This document shows positions 42,201 through 57,179 of a stretch of DNA of 64,000 nt, one piece after another. The stretch covers positions 11,554,501-11,618,500 of the forward strand of contig OY756967.1 in assembly GCA_963580455.1 (NCBI GenBank), given 5' to 3'. Under the pieces are notes generated by a model, which saw nothing but the letters and a program-made list of their open reading frames with translations, had not been told where the DNA came from and searched no databases. Origin of the DNA: Euonymus europaeus (lineage: Eukaryota > Streptophyta > Magnoliopsida > Celastrales > Celastraceae). Numbering within the stretch: the stretch's first letter is position 1; every line of letters begins with the position of its first letter. The translations under genes and the position numbers were made by a program.

Positions 42201-45200
42201 GTTATTTCGATGCCAAAACACCAACTTTCTATGACAAATAGACAAAGCCGTTAAAAGCTCCTCCATAGAGAGAGTTGAGCAACTTCGGACTATCAAAGTT
42301 GCTCGGTGTACACTTTTTATTGTTCTTCTATGTTAAATTATACGAAAATGAGCTTCCAGGATTATTTCGATGCCAAAACACTAACTTTCTATAACAAATG
42401 GACAAAACCGTTAGAAGCTCCTCCATAGAGGGAGTTGAGCAACTTCGGACAATCAATGTCGCTCGGTGTACACTTTTTATTGTTCTTTAATGCTAATTTT
42501 ACGAAAATGAGCTTGCACGATTATTTCGATGCCAAAACACCAACTTTCTATGACAAATAGACAAAACCGTTAAAAACACCTCCATAGAGAGAGTTGAGCA
42601 ACTTCAGACTATCAAAGTTGCTCGGTGTACACTTTTTATTGTTCTTCTATGTTAAATTATACGAAAATGAGCTTCCAGGATTATTTCGATGCCAAAACAC
42701 CAACTTTCTATAACAAATGGACAAAACCGTTAGAAGCTCTTCCATAGAGGGAGTTGAGCAACTTCGGACAATCAATATCGCTCGGTGTACACTTTTTATT
42801 GTTCTTTGATGTTAAATTTTACGAAAATGAGCTTGCACGATTATTTCGATGCCAAAACACCAACTTTCTATGACAAATAGACAAAACCGTTAAAAACACC
42901 TCCATAGAGAGAGTTGAGCAACTTCAGACAATCAATGTCGCTCGGTGTACACTTTTTATTGTTCTTTATTGTTAAATTTTATGAAAATGAGCTTGCACGA
43001 TTATTTCAATGCCAAAACACCAACTTTCTATGACAAATGGACAAAACCGTTAAAAACACCTCCATAGAGAGAGTTGAACAACTTCGGACAATCAATGTTG
43101 CTCGGTGTACACTTTTTATTGTTCTTTTATGTTAAATTTTATGAAAATGAGCTTGCACGATTATTTCAATGCCAAAACACCAACTTTCTATGACAAATGG
43201 ACAAAACCGTTAAAAGCACCTCCATAGCGAGAGTTGAGCAACTTCGGACAATCAAAGTTGCTCGTTGTACAATTTATATTGTTCTACTAAGTCAAATTTT
43301 ACGACTATAAGCTTTCAAGAATATTTCGATGCCAAAACATTAACTTTCTATGACAAATGGACAAAACCGTTAAAAGCTCCTCCATAGAAAGAGTTGAGCA
43401 ACTTCAGACTATCAAAGTTGCTCGGTGTACACTTTTTATTGTTCTTCTATGTTAAATTTTACGAAAATCAGCTTCCGGGGTTATTTCGATGCCAAAACAC
43501 CAACTTTCTATGACAAATGGACAAAACCGTTAAAAGCTCCTCCATAAAGAGAGTTGAGCAACTTCGGACTATCGAAGTTGCTCGGTGTACACTTTTTATT
43601 GTTCTTCTATGTTAAATTTTACGAAAATAAGCTTCCGGGGTTATTTCGATGCCAAAACACCAACTTTCTATGACAAATGGACAAAACCGTTAAAAGCTCC
43701 TCCATAGAGAGAGTTGAGCAACTTCAGACTATCAAAGTTGCTCGGTGTACACTTTTTATTGTTATTCTATGTTAAATTATACGAAAATGAGCTTCCAGGA
43801 TTATTTCGATGCCAAAACACCAAATTTCTATGACAAATGGACAAAACCGTTAGAAGCTCCTCCATAGAGGGAATTGAGCAACTTCGGACAATCAATGTCG
43901 CTCGGTGTACACTTTTTATTGTTCTTTTATGTTAAATTTTACGAAAATGAGCTTGCACGATTATTTCGATGCCAAAGCACCAACTTTCTATGACAAATAG
44001 ACAAAACCGTTAAAAACACCTCCATAGAGAGAGTTGAGCAACTTCGGACAATCAAAGTTGCTCGGTGTACACTCTTCATTGTTCTTTTATGTTAAATTTT
44101 ACGAAAATGAGCTTGCACGATTATTTCGATGCCAAAACACCAATTTTCTATGACAAATGGACAAAACCGTTAAAAGCACCTCCATAGAGAGAGTTGAGCA
44201 ACTTCAGACTATCAAAGTTGCTCGGTGTACACTTTTTATTGTTCTTCTATGTTAAATTTTACGAAAATGAGCTTCTGGGGTTATTTCGATGCAAAAACAC
44301 CAACTTTCTATGACAAATAGACAAAACCGTTAAAAGCTCCTCCATAGAGAGAGTTGAGCAACTTCGGACTATCAAAGTTGCTCGGTGTACACTTTTTATT
44401 GTTCTTCTATGTTAAATTATACGAAAATGAGCTTCCAGGATTATTTCGATGCCAAAACACCAACTTTCTATAACAAATGGACAGAACCGTTAGAAGCTCT
44501 TCCATAGAGGGAGTTGAGCAACTTCGGACAATCAATGTCGCTCGGTGTACACTTTTTATTGTTCTTCAATGTTAAATTTTACGAAAATGAGCTTGCACGA
44601 TTATTTCGATGCCAAAACACCAAATTTCTATGACAAATAGACAAAACCGTTAAAAACACCTCCATAGAGAGAGTTGAGCAACTTCGGACAATCAATGTTG
44701 CTCGGTGTACACTTTTTATTGTTCTTTTATGTTAAATTTTATGAAAATGAGCTTGCACGATTATTTCAATGCCAAAACACCAACTTTCTATGACAAATGG
44801 ACAAAACCGTTAAAAGCACCTCCATAGCGAGAGTTGAGCAACTTCGGACAATCAAAGTTGCTCGGTGTACAATTTATATTGTTCTACTAAGTCAAATTTT
44901 ACGATTATAAGGTTTCAAGATTATTTCGATGCCAAAACATTCACTTTCTATGACAAATGGACAAAACCGTTAAAAGCTCCTCCATAGAGAGTGTTGAGCA
45001 ACTTTGGACAATCAAAGTTGCTCGGTGTACACTTTTTATTGTTCTTTTATGTTAAATTTTACGAAAATGAGCTTGCACGATTATTTCGATGGCAAAACGC
45101 CAACTTTCTATGACAAATGGACAAAACCGTTAAAAGCACCTCCATAGAGAGAGTTGAGCAACTTCAGACTATCAAAGTTGCTCGGTTTACACTTTTTATT

Positions 45201-47238
45201 GTTCTTCTATGTTAAATTTTACGAAAATCAGCTTCCGGTGTTATTTCGATGCGAAAACACCAACTTTCTATGACAAATGGACAAAACCGTTAAAAGCTCC
45301 TCCATAGAGAGAGTTGAGCAACTTCGGACTATCAAAGTTGCTCGGTGTACACTTTTTATTGTTCTTCTATGTTAAATTATACGAAAATGAGCTTCCAGGA
45401 TTATTTCGATGCCAAAACACCAACTTTCTATGACAAATGGACAAAACCGTTAGAAGCTCCTCCATAGAGGGAATTGAGCAACTTCGGACAATCAATGTCG
45501 CTCGGTGTACACTTTTTATTGTTCTTTGACGTTAAATTTTACGAAAATGAGCTTGCACGATTATTTCGATGCCAAAACACCAACTTTCTATGACAAATGG
45601 ACAAAACCGTTAAAAGCACCTCCATAGAGAGAGTTGAGCAACTTCAGACTATCAAAGTTGCTCGGTGTACACTTTTTATTGTTCTTCTATGTTAAATTTT
45701 ACGAAAATGAGCTTCTGGGGTTATTTCGATGCCAAAACACCAACTTTCTATGACAAATAGACAAAACCGTTAAAAGCTCCTCCATAGAGAGAGTTGAGCA
45801 ACTTCGGACTATCAAAGTTGCTCGGTGTACACTTTTTATTGTTCTTCTACGTTAAATTATACGAAAATGAGCTTCCAGGATTATTTCGATGCCAAAACAC
45901 CAACTTTCAATGACAAATGGAAAAAACCGTTAGAAGCTCCTCCATAGAGGGAATTGAGCAACTTCGGACAATCAATGTCGCTCGGTGTACACTTTTTATT
46001 GTTCTTTTATGTTAAATTTTACGAAAATGAGCTTGCACGATTATTTCGATGCCAAAACACCAACTTTCTATGACAAATAGACAAAACCGTTAAAAGCACC
46101 TCCATAGAGAGAGTTGAGCAACTTCAGACTATCAAAGTTGCTCGGTGTACACTTTTTATTGTTCTTCTATGTTAAATTTTACGAAAATGAGCTTCTGGGG
46201 TTATTTCGATGCCAAAACACCAACTTTCTATGACAAATAGACAAAGCCGTTAAAAGCTCCTCCATAGAGAGAGTTGAGCAACTTCGGACTATCAAAGTTG
46301 CTCGGTGTACACTTTTTATTGTTCTTCTATGTTAAATTATACGAAAATGAGCTTCCAGGATTATTTCGATGCCAAAACACTAACTTTCTATAACAAATGG
46401 ACAAAACCGTTAGAAGCTCCTCCATAGAGGGAGTTGAGCAACTTCGGACAATCAATGTCGCTCGGTGTACACTTTTTATTGTTCTTTAATGCTAATTTTA
46501 CGAAAATGAGCTTGCACGATTATTTCGATGCCAAAACACCAACTTTCTATGATAAATAGACAAAACCGTTAAAAACACCTCCATAGAGAGAGTTGAGCAA
46601 CTTCAGAATATCAAAGTTGCTCGGTGTACAATTTTTATTGTTCTTCTATGTTAAATTATACGAAAATGAGCTTCCAGGATTATTTCGATGCCAAAACACC
46701 AACTTTCTATAACAAATGGACAAAACCGTTAGAAGCTCTTCCATAGAGGGAGTTGAGCAACTTCGGACAATCAATATCGCTCGGTGTACACTTTTTATTG
46801 CTCTTTAATGTTAAATTTTACGAAAATGAGCTTGCACGATTATTTCGATGCCAAAACACCAACTTTCTATGACAAATAGACAAAACCGTTAAAAACACCT
46901 CCATAGAGAGAGTTGAGCAACTTCGGACAATCAATGTCGCTCGGTGTACACTTTTTATTGTTCTTTACTGTTAAATTTTATGAAAATGAGCTTGCACGAT
47001 TATTTCAATGCCAAAACACCAACTTTCTATGACAAATGGACAAAACCGTTAAAAACACCTCCATAGAGAGAGTTGAGCAACTTCGGACAATCAATGTTGC
47101 TCGGTGTACACTTTTTATTGTTCTTTTATGTTAAATTTTATGAAAATGAGCTTGCACGATTATTTCAATGCCAAAACACCAACTTTCTATGACAAATGGA
47201 CAAAACCGTTAAAAGCACCTCCATAGCGAGAGTTGAGC
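39241..47238 (+). repeat. Higher-order repeat, two copies of 3999 bp (25 monomers)
   Basis: 39241-43239 and 43240-47238 share rare variants in the same order, such as CACTCTTCATTG (40071, 44070) and the one-base-short TGCTAATTTT (42490, 46490). The unit starts with a TCTACTAAGTC-type monomer with TTTCAAGAATATTTCG. Confidence 0.85.
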
Positions 47239-49240
47239 AACTTCGGACAATCAAAGTTGCTCGGTGTACAATTTATATTGTTCTACTAAGTCAAATTTTA
47301 CGAGTATAAGCTTTCAAGATTATTTCGATGCCAAAACATTAACTTTCTATGACAAATGGACAAAACCGTTAAAAGCTCCTCCATAGAGAGAGTTGAGCAA
47401 CTTTGGACAATCAAAGTTGCTCGGTGTACACTTTTTATTGTTCTTTTATGTTAAATTTTACGAAAATGAGCTTGCACGATTATTTCGATGCCAAAACACC
47501 AACTTTCTATGACAAATGGACAAAACCTTTAAAAGCTCTTCTATAGAGAGAGTTGAGCAACTTCAGACTATCAAAGTTGCTCGGTGTACACTTTTTATTG
47601 TTCTTCTATGTTAAATTTTACGAAAATGAGCTTCCAGGATTATTTCGATGCCAAAACACCAACTTTCTATGACAAATGGACAAAACCGTTAGAAGCTCCT
47701 CCATAGAGGGAATTGAGCAACTTCGGACTATCAAAGTTGCTCGGTGTACACTTTTTATTGTTCTTCTATGTTAAATTATACGAAAATGAGCTTCCAGGAT
47801 TATTTCGATGCCAAAACACCAACTTTCTATGACAAATGGACAAAACCGTTAGAAGCTCCTCCATAGAGGGAATTGAGCAACTTCGGACAATCAATGTCGC
47901 TCGGTGTACACTTTTTATTGTTGTTTTATGTTAAATTTTACGAAAATGAGCTTGCACATTCATTTCGATGCCAAAACACCAACTTTCTATGACAAATAGA
48001 CAAAACCGTTAAAAGCTCCTCCATAGAGAGAGTTGAGCAACTTCGGACTATCAAAGTTGCTCGGTGTACACTTTTTATTGTTCTTCTATGTTAAATTATA
48101 CGAAAATGAGCTTCCAGGATTATTTCGATCCCAAAACACTAACTTTCTATAACAAATGGACAAAACCGTTAGAAGCTCTTCCATAGAGTGAGTTGAGCAA
48201 CTTCGGACAATCAATGTCGCTCGGTGTAAACTTTTTATTGTTCTTTAATGTTAAATTTTACGAAAATGAGCTTGCTCGATTATTTCGATGCCAAAATACC
48301 AACTTTCTATGACAAATAGACAAAACCGTTAAAAACACCTCCATAGAGAGAGTTGAGCAACTTCGGACAATCAATGTCGCTCGGTGTACACTTTTTATTG
48401 TTCTTTAATGTTAAATTTTATGAAAATGAGCTTGCACGATTATTTCAATGCCAAAACATCAACTTTCTATGACAAATGGACAAAACCGTTAAAAACACCT
48501 CCATAGAGAGAGTTGAGCAACTTCGGACAATCAATGTTGCTCGGTGTACACTTTTTATTGTTCTTTTATGTTAAATTTTATGAAAATGAGCTTGCACGAT
48601 TATTTCAATGCCAAAACACCAACTTTCTATGACAAATGGACAAAACCGTTAAAAGCACCTCCATAGCGAGAGTTGAGCAACTTCGGACAATCAAAGTTGC
48701 TCGGTGTACAATTTATATTGTTCTACTAAGTCAAATTTTACGAGTATAAGCTTTCAAGATTATTTCGATGCCAAAACATTAACTTTCTATGACAAATGGA
48801 CAAAACCGTTAAAAGCTCCTCCATAGAGAGAGTTGAGCAACTTTGGAGAATCAAAGTTGCTCGGTGTATACTTTTTATTGTTCTTTTATGTTAAATTTTA
48901 CGAAAATGAGCTTGCACGATTATTTCGATGCCAAAACACCAACTTTCTATGACAAATGGACAAAACCTTTAGAAGCTCTCCCATAGAGAGAGTTGAGCAA
49001 CTTCAGACTATCAAAGTTGTTCGGTGTACACTTTTTTATTGTTCTTCTATGTTAAATTTTACGAAAATCAGCTTCCGGGGTTATTTCGATGCCAAAACAC
49101 CAACTTTCTATGACAAATGGACAAAGCCGTTAAAAGCTCCTCGATAGAGAGAGTTGAGCAACTTCGGACTATCAAAGTTGCTCGGTGTACACTTTTTATT
49201 GTTCTTCTATGTTAAATTATACGAAAATGAGCTTCCGGGA
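43240..49240 (+). repeat. Large segmental duplication within the satellite, first copy
   Basis: Corresponds to 50119-56280 at an offset of 6879-6880 bases (43 monomers), rising to 7040 after one extra monomer in the second copy. Markers: CACTCTTCATTG at 44070 and 50950, TTGCTCTTTAATG at 46799 and 53679, CACATTCATTTCG at 47955 and 54995. Confidence 0.85.
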
Positions 49241-50118
49241 TTATTTCGATGCCAAAACACTAACTTTCTATAACAAATGGACAAAACCGTTAGAAGCTCC
49301 TCCATAGAGGGAGTTGAGCAACTTCGGACAATCAATGTCGCTCGGTGTACACTTTTTATTGTTCTTTAATGCTAATTTTACGAAAATGAGCTTGCACGAT
49401 TATTTCGATGCCAAAACACCAACTTTCTATGACAAATAGACAAAACCGTTAAAAACACCTCCATAGAGAGAGTTGAGCAACTTCAGACTATCAAAGTTGC
49501 TCGGTGTACACTTTTTATTGTTCTTCTATGTTAAATTATACGAAAATGAGCTTCCAGGATTATTTCGATGCCAAAACACCAACTTTCTATAACAAATGGA
49601 CAAAACCGTTAGAAGCTCTTCCATAGAGGGAGTTGAGCAACTTCGGACAATCAATATCGCTCGGTGTACACTTTTTATTGTTCTTTGATGTTAAATTTTA
49701 CGAAAATGAGCTTGCACGATTATTTCGATGCCAAAACACCAACTTTCTATGACAAATAGACAAAACCGTTAAAAACACCTCCATAGAGAGAGTTGAGCAA
49801 CTTCGGACAATCAATGTCGCTCGGTGTACACTTTTTATTGTTCTTTATTGTTAAATTTTATGAAAATGAGCTTGCACGATTATTTCAATGCCAAAACACC
49901 AACTTTCTATGACAAATGGACAAAACCGTTAAAAACACCTCCATAGAGAGAGTTGAGCAACTTCGGACAATCAATGTTGCTCGGTGTACACTTTTTATTG
50001 TTCTTTTATGTTAAATTTTATGAAAATGAGCTTGCACGATTATTTCAATGCCAAAACACCAACTTTCTATGACAAATGGACAAAACCGTTAAAAGCACCT
50101 CCATAGCGAGAGTTGAGC

Positions 50119-53100
50119 AACTTCGGACAATCAAAGTTGCTCGTTGTACAATTTATATTGTTCTACTAAGTCAAATTTTACGACTATAAGCTTTCAAGAA
50201 TATTTCGATGCCAAAACATTAACTTTCTATGAAAAATGGACAAAACCGTTAAAAGCTCCTCCATAGAAAGAGTTGAGCAACTTCAGACTATCAAAGTTGC
50301 TCGGTGTACACTTTTTATTGTTCTTCTATGTTAAATTTTACGAAAATCAGCTTCCGGGGTTATTTCGATGCCAAAACACCAACTTTCTATGACAAATGGA
50401 CAAAACCGTTAAAAGCTCCTCCATAAAGAGAGTTGAGCAACTTCGGACTATCGAAGTTGCTCGGTGTACACTTTTTATTGTTCTTCTATGTTAAATTTTA
50501 CGAAAATAAGCTTCCGGGGTTATTTCGATGCCAAAACACCAACTTTCTATGACAAATGGACAAAACCGTTAAAAGCTCCTCCATAGAGAGAGTTGAGCAA
50601 CTTCAGACTATCAAAGTTGCTCCGTGTACACTTTTTATTGTTATTCTATGTTAAATTATACGAAAATGAGCTTCCAGGATTATTTCGATGCCAAAACACC
50701 AACTTTCTATGACAAATGGACAAAACCGTTAGAAGCTCCTCCATAGAGGGAATTGAGCAACTTCGGACAATCAATGTCGCTCGGTGTACACTTTTTATTG
50801 TTCTTTTATGTTAAATTTTACGAAAATGAGCTTGCACGATTATTTCGATGCCAAAGCACCAACTTTCTATGACAAATAGACAAAACCGTTAAAAACACCT
50901 CCATAGAGAGAGTTGAGCAACTTCGGACAATCAAAGTTGCTCAGTGTACACTCTTCATTGTTCTTTTATGTTAAATTTTACGAAAATGAGCTTGCACGAT
51001 TATTTCGATGCCAAAACACCAATTTTCTATGACAAATGGACAAAACCGTTAAAAGCACCTCCATAGAGAGAGTTGAGCAACTTCAGACTATCAAAGTTGC
51101 TCGGTGTACACTTTTTATTGTTCTTCTATGTTAAATTTTACGAAAATGAGCTTCTGGGGTTATTTCGATGCAAAAATACCAACTTTCTATGACAAATAGA
51201 CAAAACCGTTAAAAGCTCCTCCATAGAGAGAGTTGAGCAACTTCGGACTATCAAAGTTGCTCGGTGTACACTTTTTATTGTTCTTCTATGTTAAATTATA
51301 CGAAAATGAGCTTCCAGGATTATTTCGATGCCAAAACACCAACTTTCTATAACAAATGGACAGAACCGTTAGAAGCTCTTCCATAGAGGGAGTTGAGCAA
51401 CTTCGGACAATCAATGTCGCTCGGTGTACACTTTTTATTGTTCTTCAATGTTAAATTTTACGAAAATGAGCTTGCACGATTATTTCGATGCCAAAACACC
51501 AAATTTCTATGACAAATAGACAAAACCGTTAAAAACACCTCCATAGAGAGAGTTGAGCAACTTCGGACAATCAATGTTGCTCGGTGTACACTTTTTATTG
51601 TTCTTTTATGTTAAATTTTATGAAAATGAGCTTGCACGATTATTTCAATGCCAAAACACCAACTTTCTATGACAAATGGACAAAACCGTTAAAAGCACCT
51701 CCATAGCGAGAGTTGAGCAACTTCGGACAATCAAAGTTGCTCGGTGTACAATTTATATTGTTCTACTAAGTCAAATTTTACGAGTATAAGGTTTCAAGAT
51801 TATTTCGATGCCAAAACATTCACTTTCTATGACAAATGGACAAAACCGTTAAAAGCTCCTCCATAGAGAGTGTTGAGCAACTTTGGACAATCAAAGTTGC
51901 TCGGTGTACACTTTTTATTGTTCTTTTATGTTAAATTTTACGAAAATGAGCTTGCACGATTATTTCGATGGCAAAACACCAACTTTCTATGACAAATGGA
52001 CAAAACCGTTAAAAGCACCTCCATAGAGAGAGTTGAGCAACTTCAGACTATCAAAGTTGCTCGGTTTACACTTTTTATTGTTCTTCTATGTTAAATTTTA
52101 CGAAAATCAGCTTCCGGTGTTATTTCGATGCGAAAACACCAACTTTCTATGACAAATGGACAAAACCGTTAAAAGCTCCTCCATAGAGAGAGTTGAGCAA
52201 CTTCGGACTATCAAAGTTGCTCGGTGTACACTTTTTATTGTTCTTCTATGTTAAATTATACGAAAATGAGCTTCCAGGATTATTTCGATGCCAAAACACC
52301 AACTTTCTATGACAAATGGACAAAACCGTTAGAAGCTCCTCCATAGAGGGAATTGAGCAACTTCGGACAATCAATGTCGCTCGGTGTACACTTTTTATTG
52401 TTCTTTGACGTTAAATTTTACGAAAATGAGCTTGCACGATTATTTCGATGCCAAAACACCAACTTTCTATGACAAATGGACAAAACCGTTAAAAGCACCT
52501 CCATAGAGAGAGTTGAGCAACTTCAGACTATCAAAGTTGCTCGGCGTACACTTTTTATTGTTCTTCTATGTTAAATTTTACGAAAATGAGCTTCTGGGGT
52601 TATTTCGATGCCAAAACACCAACTTTCTATGACAAATAGACAAAACCGTTAAAAGCTCCTCCATAGAGAGAGTTGAGCAACTTCGGACTATCAAAGTTGC
52701 TCGGTGTACACTTTTTATTGTTCTTCTACGTTAAATTATACGAAAAATGAGCTTCCAGGATTATTTCGATGCCAAAACACCAACTTTCTATGACAAATGG
52801 AAAAAACCGTTAGAAGCTCCTCCATAGAGGGAATTGAGCAACTTCGGACAATCAATGTCGCTCGGTGTACACTTTTTATTGTTCTTTTATGTTAAATTTT
52901 ACGAAAATGAGCTTGCACAATTATTTCGATGCCAAAACACCAACTTTCTATGACAAATAGACAAAACCGTTAAAAGCACCTCCATAGAGAGAGTTGAGCA
53001 ACTTCAGACTATCAAAGTTGCTCGGTGTACACTTTTTATTGTTCTTCTATGTTAAATTTTACGAAAATGAGCTTCTGGGGTTATTTCGATGCCAAAACAC

Positions 53101-56100
53101 CAACTTTCTATGACAAATAGACAAAGCCGTTAAAAGCTCCTCCATAGAGAGAGTTGAGCAACTTCGGACTATCAAAGTTGCTCGGTGTACACTTTTTATT
53201 GTTCTTCTATGTTAAATTATACGAAAATGAGCTTCCAGGATTATTTCGATGCCAAAACACTAACTTTCTATAACAAATGGACAAAACCGTTAGAAGCTCC
53301 TCCATAGAGGGAGTTGAGCAACTTCGGACAATCAATGTCGCTCGGTGTACACTTTTTATTGTTCTTTAATGCTAATTTTACGAAAATGAGCTTGCACGAT
53401 TATTTCGATGCCAAAACACCAACTTTCTATGACAAATAGACAAAACCGTTAAAAACACCTCCATAGAGAGAGTTGAGCAACTTCAGACTATCAAAGTTGC
53501 TCGGTGTACAATTTTTATTGTTCTTCTATGTTAAATTATACGAAAATGAGCTTCCAGGATTATTTCGATGCCAAAACACCAACTTTCTATAACAAATGGA
53601 CAAAACCGTTAGAAGCTCTTCCATAGAGGGAGTTGAGCAACGTCGGACAATCAATATCGCTCGGTGTACACTTTTTATTGCTCTTTAATGTTAAATTTTA
53701 CGAAAATGAGCTTGCACGATTATTTCGATGCCAAAACACCAACTTTCTATGACAAATAGACAAAACCGTTAAAAACACCTCCATAGAGAGAGTTGAGCAA
53801 CTTCGGACAATCAATGTCGCTCGGTGTACACTTTTTATTGTTCTTTATTGTTAAATTTTATGAAAATGAGCTTGCACGATTATTTCAATGCCAAAACACC
53901 AACTTTCTATGACAAATGGACAAAACCGTTAAAAACACCTCCATAGAGAGAGTTGAGCAACTTCGGACAATCAATGTTGCTCGGTGTACACTTTTTATTG
54001 TTCTTTTATGTTAAATTTTATGAAAATGAGCTTGCACGATTATTTCAATGCCAAAACACCAACTTTCTATGACAAATGGACAAAACCGTTAAAAGCACCT
54101 CCATAGCGAGAGTTGAGCAACTTCGGACAATCAAAGTTGCTCGGTGTACAATTTATATTGTTCTACTAAGTCAAATTTTACGAGTATAAGCTTTCAAGAT
54201 TATTTCGATGCCAAAACATTAACTTTCTATGACAAATGGACAAAACCGGTAAAAGTTCCTCCATAGAGAGAGTTGAGCAACTTTGGACAATCAAAGTTGC
54301 TCGGTGTACACTTTTTATTGTTCTTTTATGTTAAATTTTACGAAAATGAGATTGCACGATTATTTCGATGCCAAAACACCAACTTTCTATGACAAATGGA
54401 CAAAACCTTTAAAAGCTCTTCTATAGAGAGAGTTGAGCAACTTCAGACTATCAAAGTTGCTCGGTGTACACTTTTTATTGTTCTTCTATGTTAAATTTTA
54501 CGAAAATCAGCTTCCGGGGTTATTTCGATGCCAAAACACCAACTTTCTATGACAAATGGACAAAACCGTTAAAAGCTCCTCCATAGAGAGAGTTGAGCAA
54601 CTTCGGACTATCAAAGTTGCTCGGTGTACACTTTTTATTGTTCTTCTATGTTAAATTATACGAAAATGAGCTTCCAGGATTATTTCGATGCCAAAACACC
54701 AACTTTCTATGACAAATGGACAAAACCGTTAGAAGCTCCTCCATAGAGGGAATTGAGCAACTTCGGACAATCAATGTCGCTCGGTGTACACTTTTTATTG
54801 TTCTTCTATGTTAAATTTTACGAAAATCAGCTTCCGGGGTTATTTCGATGCCAAAACACCAACTTTCTATGACAAATGGACAAAACCGTTAAAAGCTCCT
54901 CCATAGAGAGAGTTGAGCAACTTCGGACTATCAAAGTTGCTCGGTGTACACTTTTTATTGTTGTTTTATGTTAAATTTTACGAAAATGAGCTTGCACATT
55001 CATTTCGATGCCAAAACACCAACTTTCTATGACAAATAGACAAAACCGTTAAAAGCTCCTCCATAGAGAGAGTTGAGCAACTTCGGACTATCAAAGTTGC
55101 TCGGTGTACACTTTTTATTGTTCTTCTATGTTAAATTATACGAAAATGAGCTTCCAGGATTATTTCGATCCCAAAACACTAACTTTCTATAACAAATGGA
55201 CAAAACCGTTAGAAGCTCTTCCATAGAGTGAGTTGAGCAACTTCGGACAATCAATGTCGCTCGGTGTAAACTTTTTATTGTTCTTTAATGTTAAATTTTA
55301 CGAAAATGAGCTTGCTCGATTATTTCGATGCCAAAACACCAACTTTCTATGACAAATAGACAAAACCGTTAAAAACACCTCCATAGAGAGAGTTGAGCAA
55401 CTTCGGACAATCAATGTCGCTCGGTGTACACTTTTTATTGTTCTTTAATGTTAAATTTTATGAAAATGAGCTTGCACGATTATTTCAATGCCAAAACATC
55501 AACTTTCTATGACAAATGGACAAAACCGTTAAAAACACCTCCATAGAGAGAGTTGAGCAACTTCGGACAATCAATGTTGCTCGGTGTACACTTTTTATTG
55601 TTCTTTTATGTTAAATTTTATGAAAATGAGCTTGCACGATTATTTCAATGCCAAAACACCAACTTTCTATGACAAATGGACAAAACCGTTAAAAGCACCT
55701 CCATAGCGAGAGTTGAGCAACTTCGGACAATCAAAGTTGCTCGGTGTACAATTTATATTGTTCTACTAAGTCAAATTTTACGAGTATAAGCTTTCAAGAT
55801 TATTTCGATGCCAAAACATTAACTTTCTATGACAAATGGACAAAACCGTTAAAAGCTCCTCCATAGAGAGAGTTGAGCAACTTTGGAGAATCAAAGTTGC
55901 TCGGTGTATACTTTTTATTGTTCTTTTATGTTAAATTTTACGAAAATGAGCTTGCACGATTATTTCGATGCCAAAACACCAACTTTCTATGACAAATGGA
56001 CAAAACCTTTAGAAGCTCTCCCATAGAGAGAGTTGAGCAACTTCAGACTATCAAAGTTGTTCGGTGTGCACTTTTTTATTGTTCTTCTATGTTAAATTTT

Positions 56101-56280
56101 ACGAAAATCAGCTTCCGGGGTTATTTCGATGCCAAAACACCAACTTTCTATGACAAATGGACAAAACCGTTAAAAGCTCCTCGATAGAGAGAGTTGAGCA
56201 ACTTCGGACTATCAAAGTTGCTCGGTGTACACTTTTTATTGTTCTTCTCTGTTAAATTATACGAAAATGAGCTTCCAGGA
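50119..56280 (+). repeat. Large segmental duplication within the satellite, second copy
   Basis: Copy of 43240-49240 carrying one additional monomer at about 54761-54920 of the GCTTCCGGGG type, with neighbouring units partly converted to that type. One monomer is a base longer (CGAAAAATGAG, 52741). Homology fades at about 56290. Confidence 0.85.
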
Positions 56281-57179
56281 TTATTTCGATGCCAAAACAC
56301 CAACTTTCTATGACAAATGGACAAAACCGTTAGAAGCTCCTCCATAGAGGGAATTGAGCAACTTCGGACAATCAATGTCGCTCGGTGTACACTTTTTATT
56401 GTTCTTTTATGTTAAATTTTACGAAAATGAGCTTGCACGATTATTTCGATGCCAAAACACCAACTTTCTATGACAAATAGACAAAACCGTTAAAAACACC
56501 TCCATAGAGAGAGTTGAGCAACTTCGGACAATCAAAGTTGCTCGGTGTACACTTTTTATTGTTCTTTTATGTTAAATTTTACGAAAATGAGCTTGCACGA
56601 TTATTTCGATGCCAAAACACCAACTTTCTATGACAAATGGACAAAACCGTTAAAAGCACCTCTATAGAGAGAGTTGAGCAACTTCAGACTATCAAAGTTG
56701 CTCGGTGTACACTTTTTATTGTTCTTCTATGTTAAATTTTACGAAAATGAGCTTCTGGGGTTATTTCGATGCCAAAACACCAACTTTCTATGACAAATAG
56801 ACAAAACCGTTAAAAGCTCCTCCATTGAGAGAGTTGAGCAACTTCGGACTATCAAAGTTGCTCGGTGTACACTTTTTATTGTTCTTCTATGTTAAATTAT
56901 ACGAAAATGAGCTTCCAGGATTATTTCGATGCCAAAACACTAACTTTCTATAACAAATGGACAAAACCGTTAAAAGCACCTCCATAGCGAGAGTTGAGCA
57001 ACTTCGGACAATCAAAGTTGCTCGGTGTACAATTTATATTATTCTACTAGGTCAAATTTTACGAGTATAAGCTTTCAAGATTATTTCGATGCCAAAACAT
57101 TAACTTTCTATGACAAATGTACAAAACCGTTAAAAGCTCCTCCATAGAGAGAGTTGAGCAACTTTGGACAATCAAAGTT

